Source: Apostichopus japonicus (lineage: Eukaryota > Echinodermata > Holothuroidea > Aspidochirotida > Stichopodidae). Taken from it: a DNA stretch of 64,000 nt. The stretch is from NCBI RefSeq assembly GCF_037975245.1, contig NC_092566.1:4092001-4156000 (forward strand). Direction: 5' to 3'. The notes under the pieces were generated by a model. The model was given only the letters and a program-made list of their open reading frames with translations. It ran no database searches and had not been told where the DNA came from. The position numbers and the translations under genes are program-made. Shown in pieces: positions 1 to 10,900 of this stretch; within the stretch, counting starts at the first letter, position 1, and the number at the start of each line of letters is the position of its first letter.

Positions 1-3000
1 ATAAGTAATTCGCTCAAGTTACTAAATATAATCACCTGTAGGGATTAATATCATACTGGCTTCCTATTCAGGCACTAAAGTTTGAGCAAATTGTAAACGA
101 AAATGCTATTTTATAGTATTTTGCAACCAAATCTGAGACTTAAATTACAAAAGCTTTAAAGGTCTACCATGGACTGTGTTTCATTGTCAGTAAGACACAA
201 TGGCAAGTGAAGTTATTGTGTGTTGGTCACAGCTCATTGGATATATAGTGCATTTACGTAGTAGCACAGAAAAATATTGATATTTACACTGAGAGACCTT
301 TATTGTTTCAAAAATGATTGTTTGTCATGTGTAAAATATAAAGCAATATAAAGCATATCAATTTTTGTGAAATATTGTCAATAGAGACAAAAGCTATAGA
401 AAGACAGCTAAAAAAAATAATAGCCAGCCCTTTTTTTTTTTGCATAACAACTTTTAGGTGGGAGTATCATTGTAAGCCAAAATGCAATAAATTCAAATGG
501 TCTTAATTTCTTAAACAATCATACAAAAAAGCTGTGATACATCTTTGTCCAAAATGTCGGGCCTTGTAATTCGGGCTGTATAGTGGCTAAATGTCGGTGG
601 AGTTTGCTGTTTGCCCATGGAAGGAAAAAGGGACTTGTGTTGTTCTACCAGTAGACATTAAGAGCTTTACAAAAACATGGCAAATTGGTTATTAAAAATA
701 ATCAGTCAACATTCGGCAAGGATTCCGTACTAACTTAAGCCTAGTATTACTGTTTATCATCAGCAAACATTATTGGGCTGCTCTTAAAAGCCTGTACACT
801 ATTAAACTGAAGTGTGTTGTTTCAATTCAGAAAAATGACAGCACTTGAGAACTTGATTTTAGCGGCCTGTGGATTTTTATGCACTGATATTTTTTCCCCA
901 CTAAATTTCTAGGCCAGCATGTGATATGGAAGTGATATAATATAGGCATAAGGCTATAGGTCAATGTTTGCATTAATAAATGGTTTTTCATAAATAGTTA
1001 GTACTTTTGAAGACTTTTTAATTTTTTTGATCAGTTAACACATTAATGCTACAAGTTAAACGACACATTTTGTGCTAATTAAATGCTCACATGCAGGAAC
1101 TCAGACAGCTAGGTTGGGCCCCTCTTTGAAGTCTTTCCTTTACTTAATAAAGAACATTCAGAAAATGAGATTTACTATATTATCTTCTATAGATTTTTGT
1201 CGTTTTAGCCACCCAGTGAGCTTTCCCCACATGCAAATGTGACAAAGACCAGTCTCCATACCAAGCCGATATGGAATGCAGAATATGAAAACTACTAACC
1301 TTGTTGATACATCTTGCAGTTGAGAGTGCTCACTTCAACACTGTCAATATATCTGCATGAATCAGTTCACCAATTGCTTGTCGGTTGTTCTTAAATTTTG
1401 CCATTTCATCGATCTGTGAAATGTCAATAATTAAGAAGATACTTTCATGAAACTAGTTATTTTGAAATGAAGGATTCCAATCAAAATCAAGGAATTGGTC
1501 AATTTAAAATGTCTTCATTTATTTTCTATTAACAAGATCATCAGAATTTGGTTGATTCTAAATATTCATGTTAGTAACTGGTGATATCATTGATAGAACT
1601 TACAGATCAAAACACAGCAAAAACAAGGTATGGAACATAGAATCTATAAAAGAGCACCAACACCCCATACCCAAACAAAAGAATAAAGAAGATTTTAAAA
1701 CAACTGAATTAATAGGCATCAGGAATAAATATTTTGTAAATTTATGTCTGCTTATAAAAGTGACCTACCTTTCCATTGTTATTTACAACACACATTTTCT
1801 ACTTTCTTATCTGACTTGAGCAAGAAAAGTCTGATTGTGCAAGAAAGTAAAGATTGTTCATTTGCTAGGCTCAAATACGAGAGATAGTTTGTGATTGGTA
1901 ATACATATCATTTTAGTTTTGCCTTGACATCACAAATCTTGCTTGCAAACTTGAACTTCCTGATACTTTAATATAGAAAATAATTTGTTAAATATTCATA
2001 CCAATATAACCTGGTTGTTCATAAAGCAAATTGTCTGTTTGTTACTGGTACTGAGGCCCATGTTAGACCACGCACTCCCAACATATGCCATACAGTACAT
2101 TTAAAGAGAAGTCAAGAGTTATTGCTAAAAGTTATCGGCAATGTGACAAGATTTACCACAGCAGCCTAATAACTGCTAGAACCAGGTTTATCAATGGATC
2201 AAATAAATGGCTACGTTTGCTGTCACTGATTAGTATATGAGTAACCGTCAACAGTTTAATTTTGGTAGGGACTAAATCTGATCACTAACATTGTATGTAC
2301 AGTAGCCTAAAGTAGCATGGACACTGCAAAGTTGGGACACCTAAGCTTTAAAACACCCCAAAACTATATCTGTTATAGGCTAGTATAAATCACCTGAAAA
2401 TATACTTGATATGGTGAGGTCATTTCGGAGAGAAAATAACTGTAGCTTCATAGTTTTTTTGTGAAATTGGCTTTTGCTGTAGGTTGTCATGGTGAAATCG
2501 TGAGGAGTGTCCGAACTTCTCAGTGTTCCGAACTTCGCAATACTGACTATACTACATCTATAGTTTGCTGCTACTCTGCCAGTTCATGTCATAAATAAAG
2601 TGAGGCATACCATGGGAGAGTCTGTGAGCTAGAGGTGTGTTGACAAACAGGCCTAGCCTACCCTAGAATGTTGAAGCATGACAGGCAGTAAGAAGGCCTA
2701 ACTATGCAGTTAGACTAGGCATTGTCAATGACATGTTTAACTTTTTGAAGTTACACTCATTAGGCTTCGCTGTAGTGTTATTAGTCACACTCAGTTATTC
2801 CAGAGTGGTAATACATGAGTTAGGCTAGGTCTACTAAAGTGGCCTAACGTTACAATGCAGTAACTATGATATTGGTAGTTTTTTTGGCTATGAAACTGAT
2901 TAGCTACTTAAGTGAGTGTCAGTTAATTACCTATCCAGGTTAGCCTAGCCTAACTTAGGGCTTAGCCTAGGCCTGCAATAAATAAGTTTGTGCTACAATA

Positions 3001-5880
3001 AAGAAACCAAAACGTAACCTACTCAGAATGAAAAGCGTCATCTTTTCTGATGTCAGAACTAATTGCAAACTTTGACTTTTGTCTATCTGAAAAAGTCTGG
3101 TATCACCTCACAATGTTGATGTCGTTTTGCCGCCGCCGTAAACTACGCTTCAAAGATTTACGATCTTTGACTTGAAGTTGAACTGTGTCAAAGTTTTCGT
3201 AAAGTTTTAAGGCTGTCGGAAGCTAGCAGCCTTTTGAAGAAGAAGATAGTCACTAACATACAGCAGACAATAACGAAAAGGACACTATAATACACCAACG
3301 GTTAACCACAACAGCGGCCACTCCGGCAAATGTGCAACTTATCACGCAAGAAAGCTGTTGATTTTCATTTATTTCTTTTATTTAAATAATTCGAGTAATG
3401 GAGGTATTTGAGAGCCTGAATTGTACCAGGAAAAGAGACGATCCTCCGTGTTAACGTGTTATAGGTCCGCTACGGCCGGGTAACAAAAATAACCATTAAC
3501 ATTCTTACCGATATTTCAAATTCGAGTAAAAAACTCCTAAAAATATGTTGTTGTTTTTCTACAATTTTAATAATTCTACTTATTGAGAAATTTGAGGGTC
3601 CAGAATATACCAGAGGGAAACGAGGCCCTGCTTTATCACGTGGTATTACTCCACTATCATGGTAACAACCATTGTCAAGTGTAAACAGAAAACATTTTCA
3701 ATGATCATTTATAGTTTCAGATTATGTTGAATAGACTAACTGAAAGACTCGACACGAAGTGTAATATTTGTAGTTTTTTGTTTTACCGGGAAAGACCATT
3801 TTTATTGTAAGAACCAATCATGATGGCACAACAATCGTTTAAAAAAGAGGCTATTCGTTTCTAGTGCGGGATCATTTTCAATTATTCAAAGAAACTTGCT
3901 TTCCAATCATGTAAATGTTCACGTTTTGTCTAATAACTGTATGGCTCAACCACAAACGTAACATTTTGGGACATTTTACCGCGATAGACGGTGGTGTTAA
4001 CACCACCTCGCCAGATATATCTCCGACTAAGTTCAAGGTATACACTCGTGCATTGCATTGCTTTAGTGTTATGTCAACGCACATACGAATCAACCAATCA
4101 GGTTACCATAGATGAAGATTAAGAAGGGCAAAAGTAGCTCGACGCCTTCACACTGACTGATTTGTGTATGAACTTTATTTCAACCAAGGTGCTTGGTAAC
4201 CAAGCACCTAAACGTTCAAACCAACCTCTCCCCGAACTCCTTAAACCCTCTGGGACTTTTAAATTTCCCCCGGGGAGGGGGTGGCTGAGAAGGAGATAAA
4301 TTAGGAACGGTATTTCACGATTTGACATAATTGTTAGAACGATGATCAGCTTTTTGCTGTATAAGTTGTTAGGAGTCTCAAATCTCACCGTAACTTTATT
4401 TGTTAATCTGTAAAACTAAAAAAACTATGGAAAAAAAATCCTTTTTGGTAGTTAAGTCGAATTCACATATATTACCTTGTGTTTCATCCACGCTAATCAG
4501 ATGACCCCGTTCATGGTCATTTCTCGCTACGTTTACCTTTTACACTTATAATTGTATAATAATATATATATGTATAATAATATTGTAGTATTATGGGCAC
4601 TAAAATCGCTCCACAACTCGAGTTTTTTATATTTTTTCCATAAAGGTATCATATTTTCAGTATTTTTATGCGCTTAATAGTATGTAACTTTTTCCGCGGT
4701 CATTTATAGTAGATTACTTTTTAGCTGAATCTATACCACACGAAAGCGCAATTTCTTAGTTCCACACTGGTACTACTGGTTTGGGCTCATATCTTCTTTA
4801 TGAACGTTTAAATAAGACTCCTTCTTATTGTATGCTATTATAGTGACTGCTCTTAATGGCTGCTAGGGATCTGCAGTAATCCAGTAAGGATCTGTAAGGC
4901 CGTTGGTGTATTTTGTTTAATCCGACTAACCAGTGGCCAACTAATGGTTGCTGTTAGTGGCTGCCGTTAGTCGCTGCTCTTAATGGCTACTAGCTGCAAA
5001 CCGGTAAGTTTATAAAAGCCCTGGATGTATTCATGCCTGACCAGTATCAGTGATCCAATATTTGCTATTTATCTTATCAGCCAGCCAACCTGGGCGAGGT
5101 TTGTTCTAGTCATGGTTCACACTGCCTACTGCCCAGTGGGTACCATCCAGTTGATTCATTTGCAGGCAGTCTACCCATAAGAGTTGTTGTTTGCGCAGGG
5201 CAATGGTCATTTGATGAAAATAGAGGTCAAAGTGACAAACTTTTGTAAATATTGCTTCAATTTACTTTAAGGTAAAGCTTGTGCATGATATGTTGAACAT
5301 CCACGATATTGCCTGCTATGGAGGTCAAAGAAGCTTGGGAAACCGGTTCTTTGGAGGCCAATTATTGCCTATCGCCACAATTGCGCATATATCCTAACTG
5401 ATACAATGTACACGAATGATCGAATGATCGCGAGGGATTTACACTATAGTATAATTACTGATATAGGGTGGGGGGGGGGGACAACGGATATTTGGGGAGT
5501 CTAGACGGCACCACCCGTTGGAATCTCTTTTCTCTTTTAATTAACCTTTGCTCAAAATTTCCCACATGAAGTCAATTCTATACTTTAACAGCGTTAGTTA
5601 TAAAGTGAGAAACGAAAACTCCCAAGCACGTTTTTTGTAGAATGTTGTGTATATTGTACATGCAGTTTCACAACACAACACAACGTAATACACAGTATGG
5701 TCATGTTTTTAATAAAAAATGGAAGCAGTGTGGTTTTTCTTATATAACTGTAATAAAAATAATCAAATATTATAAATATTTCAGGGGTTCATCTCATTGG
5801 TGCAATGCTCATGACGATTTTGTGTGGTGTTTTTCATAAAAATTGCTTTGAAATATAGATTCCTCATTTACTCGAAGACG
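1..5880. other. Gene-free stretch, no recognised feature
   Basis: I see no exon with a recognisable protein family here. Open frames are short and AT-driven, and none shows a domain or a plausible pair of splice sites. From about 2600 to 3000 the DNA is rich in short CCTAG/GCCTA-type words, a simple composition bias. A G run lies near 5468. Distal 3' UTR of the FMO gene could reach the right end of this stretch, but no transcript boundary can be seen. Confidence 0.5.
4187..4209. repeat. Short perfect inverted repeat
   Basis: Two 11-bp arms (AGGTGCTTGGT and its complement) flank a single central A. No longer element can be traced around it. Confidence 0.7.
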
Positions 5881-5904
5881 CTAACATTTATATATGGTCG
5901 TGTC

Positions 5905-6688
5905 TATTGGCACGTGCACGTGCCAATAACAACCGTTATTGTTACGTTGACGTACCAATAAACATCGATATTCGCACGAACATGCTCGTGCTTATAGACA
6001 GTGACTTTACACACGAAAGCGTGCCAATAAGGATTGCTATTCGCACGAACGTGTATGTGGGTATAAGTAGGCATGTTAGAATGTAGTGATTAGAAAAGCA
6101 CTTAGTAGGCGGGGAAGGTAAACCATGGCCCCAACCACAGTGTTGGGTGTGCACGGTCGATTTGCCCCCCCCCCCCCACTTGCCCCCCTGAAGATTTTGG
6201 TCGATGAAAATTTGCTGATTCTCAAAAAAAAGGTTATCTTTTTCAAAATCAATAGCCAAATCTGTAAAATATGAGAGAAATCAAAGATGTGATCAATTCT
6301 GGGAAAATTCAGAGAAATAATTAAAGATTTTGTTGGAATATTTCAGAAAAGATTTGTTGCAAAACTTTCTTAAAATGCATAAGGAATATGATGAACTTAA
6401 TTCATCTAGTAGCTTGTTTGCTGCTTCGACGGTTTTGGAATCCTTTATTACAAAAATAGAAAAAGTATCCATATCCTTTGAACATAACCCTGAAAATCCC
6501 CATAGTTATCAAATTCCTGTTCCATTGTCATGCACTGCTGTGTTATTGTCCATCGATGTCCTGTTCATCCCTCCCGGCCAGCACATATCAGGACAGTTCA
6601 TTGGTTACATCAACCACGAGCGCCCATTGGTCAAGTTACATGCGTGCTAATAGTCAATGTTATTCGCACGATTACGTTCGTGCGAATA
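5905..6688. repeat. Cluster of related palindromes containing CACGTG / TTCGCACGAA words
   Basis: A perfect 24-bp palindrome centred on CACGTGCACGTG lies at 5905-5928. Imperfect relatives starting TATTCGCACGAAC lie at about 5969-5996 and 6029-6056. A further hairpin with 10-bp arms (TATTCGCACG) and an 8-nt loop lies at 6661-6688. The units share sequence, so they look like copies of one foldback motif flanking about 600 bp. A C run of about 14 sits near 6167. Confidence 0.6.
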
Positions 6689-6720
6689 GCCACAACGTTT
6701 ATATATTGTTAAGTCTAATA

Positions 6721-7798
6721 ATTACATAAGCCTTTGGCATCCATTGAACGCCGTTTGGTTTATTGTATAAAAGTCGCATTCCGATGTCAGCATGATCTAA
6801 ATGTTCAACGATTAGTTACGAATTTATAACTTTAACTGACAACATTTTGAGGAGGTTTGAGCAATGCCAGTACGACAATTAAACTGAATCGATATCTATA
6901 AAAACGATTTCTATAATGAATATTTCATTTATCGATGAAGGACGATCAAAGTTTGACTTGCGTTTCATGAACTTTGGTATTTGCTTGAAAGGATTCACAA
7001 ACAGTCCCCCGAATACTAAAGCTGATGGGTTATTTTTATAGTCAATGCAAAGAAATTGAATGGATAAATCTCTTGGTATGTTTGAATATTAAGAAAAACA
7101 AAACATATTTATGAAAATGGAGCAAAATGATTGCAAAAGCATCAAGCACTGATTTGCATATCGGGTTTAATGCAAGTATAGCTCCGCGAAAAGAAAAGTA
7201 ACGCTGTGACTTGAAGAGGAACCTTACAAAATATCCTAAAATACGCTTGAAAATGCTAGAAGTTACTAGAAATGGCCGGGTACTTTCTTAAGAAACTGGC
7301 CTGCCCTTAAAAATTTCCTATAGCTGAGAGAATACCTTTAAAATAGTTTTGGAACTGGAGCAAAGAAATTGCAAGAATTTCCTATTTGTTCTTGATTCAC
7401 TTATAAAAGTTATGTGGCAAGAATTGCCCGAATAAAAATTCTTCCGCATCAATACAAATTAATTTTGCAAAAGTAACATTTCTTAATATAGAGCTGACAA
7501 CATCAGATTTTTTAATTGCTAAACAGTAGATACATGAATCATTTCAGCAGCTTAGACAGAATATACTCAAGGACCTATACCGGCATACCGGTTTCGAACC
7601 TATACGCGGCAATGTCTGACTGGCCACGTAGGTGCCGATAGGTTGACTTGCCATAGGATTTCCTGTCGGTCGCGAAAAATGTGCTAGTTTCGCGAAATGC
7701 GTGGCTTATTTCAATGCCTCAACGCCACCGGTTGGATCGATGGAGCGATAGAAATGTATGGCCCAGTACACACCTCTCCGCAGCCCAGGGTGTTAGAC
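6721..7798. other. Downstream flank of the FMO gene
   Basis: No gene seen. On the minus strand this is the 3' side of the FMO gene. An AATAAA on the minus strand (complement near 6757-6763) is a candidate poly(A) signal about 1 kb past the stop, but nothing else marks a transcript end. Confidence 0.35.
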
Positions 7799-7979
7799 TT
7801 AGCAACATAGTAACGTTAGAAACCACATCAACACAGCTGCTATGATCACCAGCACCGCCGTGGCACTGTAGTCAACGAAAGCTGTCGTCGGCACACTCAT
7901 GACGACATCGTAAGCTTTGTCCCATTTACCTGGCCCCTGGAGACGATATTGTGCTGATCCACATGTACCGAGCAGTAAC
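7799..7979 (-). CDS. FMO: FMO exon 9 (C-terminus, membrane anchor, stop)
   Basis: The acceptor is AACAG. It codes for AQYRLQGPGKWDKA, equivalent to the family's YQ(Y/F)RLVGPGKW block, then a hydrophobic stretch of about 20 residues and a TAA stop. There is no ATG, so a simple ORF scan misses it. Confidence 0.9.
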
Positions 7980-10900
7980 CTGTTAGTTTTACCGGAAATC
8001 GGAAAAAAGGTATATTAGTTAAAAGTTATCATTCAAATTTGTAGATGACCATTTGAGGAGTCTATAACCAGCAGTTATCTGTAAGATTGTTACAAAAATG
8101 GTAATAGGTAATGAAATTTGCATTTGAATCGAGATAAATGCACAACATGTCTGAAGGCTACTTCGCCGTGACCATACCACGGACTCAACCCTCACAACTT
8201 TCACTGATTTGCTGTCGCTGAGTGTTATTTTTGTTGTTGTTTTTGTTATGTCAAAGTTTAACAAACTATTAATATTGGCAATGTTAACTTATGACATCAT
8301 ATTATTCAAATAAATATGATCGTTTAGAATTTAAGTTTTAATGTTAAACAGAGGGACATGGGGGGGGGGGTGGGTTGAGAGCTGGGAATGCATGGGAGAT
8401 GGAAAGCCCCCGGAATTTGCAGCATATCATGAGTTCTTTCTTCTTTGGTAGCGATTTTCAAATGCAAGTCTATAAAGAGAAATTACTTACGGGAGTGGGG
8501 TGGGGTTGGGGTGGGGTGTGGTGGGAGGGCGGTAGGGATGGAACCATACCAACTCCGGCTCTGTTAAAGTGACAGTATCGAAAGATATCTTTTTTTCGAT
8601 CGATGTTACCTCCAAGCCAGACGAGGGTGTTTCCAGAGTTGTGGTTTAGCGCCAAACCTCGCAGCTATATCATCGTTATATATGATAGGGTCTTTCTGAA
8701 TGGTATGTCTGGATGAGGAGAAATATTTCTTAGCGCACTCCTCCTGTAAGAAAAGAAGATGAAACGAGATGCATTTCAAGTTCATTAATATGTAAATGAT
8801 ATTCATTTTAGAGGAGACTTAAAACAAACACCTTTGTTTGCATATGCATGATTTGTAACTGACGTTATTAACATACTAAATAAATAATGAACATTATTAA
8901 TATACGTTTTCCATCAATATCTCAAAGTGCTGTACAAACAAAACAGAGCATTAAGTAAACGAAATAAACAATAACAAGAAATAAACAAGAAGAGATGCAA
9001 TAGCAAGTCACAAACACTGTTTAAGTTCAGTATAACATACTTCAACATATATATGTGTCTGATAGATCTTTCTAAATTGACTGCTGGTTGCCTAGGACGA
9101 GATATGTTATATTATTCTAAACCAAACCATCAGCGGTGTGTGTGGGGGCGGGGGTGGGGGGGGGGGGGGTGTTGGGCGGATCCAGGATTTATAAAGGATG
9201 GGGTGACCTTGAGGTCGATGAAGCAGACTCCAATGTAGGAATGACTGGCATTCTCCTGCAGAACAACAATTAAACAAATTAGGTCACCCCACCACCTGCC
9301 CACCTGGATCAGCGCCTGCAAAAACAATGAAAAAGTACTGCAAAAGGTTACATTCTTGAGTTCTCCGATGTACTAGGCAGACGCGATATGTTTTATCGTG
9401 CTTTGAAAGTGAACTTATAATGTTGGTGCACCATCTAAGCAGCTTTCGGGGGATCGAAGAAATGTTTCTACTTGGAACGCTCCACCAATCAGGCCACAGC
9501 TTTGTAGTAGCTGTAGGACTTTTCGAGGGGTCGGTTTAGGATGGGGTGTGTGGGAGGAATGTCACAATAAATACCGATAAATAGCTGTACAAAAATAGAA
9601 ACGAAGAGAAAATGAGCGGTTTACCTGTTCTTTCTTTATAACATCGAGCATGGTCTCTTTGTCAGGTAACCGCCCATTTCCTTTGCATAGTTCCGCCCAC
9701 CATCTTGCTTGTGTTTCCGACATACTTAGGAGTCCTCCTGACGCAGGTTGAACAAACCCTATGAAGGCTAACGATGACCCAATGTCCGGACTGAAGATAT
9801 TTTTGAAGAGCTGCAAAGGAGAAATATAAGGAGTAAAAATCCCAAAGCCGCGTTTTGACCTGATATGACAGTAAAGGATAGTTCCCTTCCCCCATTTTAT
9901 TCCTTCACATTTCTTCGTCTTCCTTATAACCCCCCCCCCCACCCCTCCCCCTTTCCATTCTCCTTCTTCTTTCTTTTCCCTGCTATAATTCTATTATTGA
10001 GGTCCGGAACAAAATGAACATACTAGCACTTACTAACTTCTCCTTCTAACCCCTCCCTCTTTCCATTCTCCTTCCCCTAGCTCATATGATTCTATAATTG
10101 AGGTCTGGATTAAAATGAACATACCAGCACTAGTTACAAACTAGACTGGTTTACAGACCATTTAGAGGTTATTCGTGTCGGTGCCAATATTTTGCACCCT
10201 CCAGGTACTCAAATCGATGTACGATACTGTCTCGAGGTCCAAATTATAGATATCAAATTATTGTCTCAGTGACTCGCATTGAGTAAAACTGCTATGAGAG
10301 TGAGAATTTCATTATTGGGGTGACCAAGTGTCATCTTTCTAGCATATTCGAAGGAATTACGAAGGCATGAGATCAAAGACAATTTATATTATTCAGTAAA
10401 CCTCAAACTATCTAATATTCGATTTTTGCTTCCTGTTGGACTGAAATACGCTCGCTTTGAAAATTGGCTCCTAAAGCCTCCACAATTTTAAGGAACCAAC
10501 GTCGTTTGCAACAAAATGTTATGTAAGTATAGGGGCAGATTAAATACACGATGTTTAAACCTATGAAAAGTTGCCAAAGTTCAAGGTGGACGTTCAGAGA
10601 TGGGAAGGGTTGAGGTGGGGGGGGGGGTGGTTAAGTTACGACATAGTAGATTTGTGGATTTGTCGTGTGCTTGAGTGGCATTACATACCTCCAAGCTGTT
10701 TCCGTCCTTCAAACATTGACTCCTCACTTCTTCATCTAGATATGGCAGATCAATGAAATACCCTGTACAGAATACAACAGCGTCCACCTCAGTGAAGGAA
10801 CCGTCGGTAAAGTACACCTTTTTGTCCTCCATCCGGGTTATATTCGGGTGCATTTTCACTTGCCCTCGTTGTATGTGAAAGACAAGATTTGGACAAATGG

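Noticed and set aside
6330-6650. 106-aa open frame
   Set aside because: Starts with TTG, has no recognised family, and lies between palindromic repeats with no splice support.
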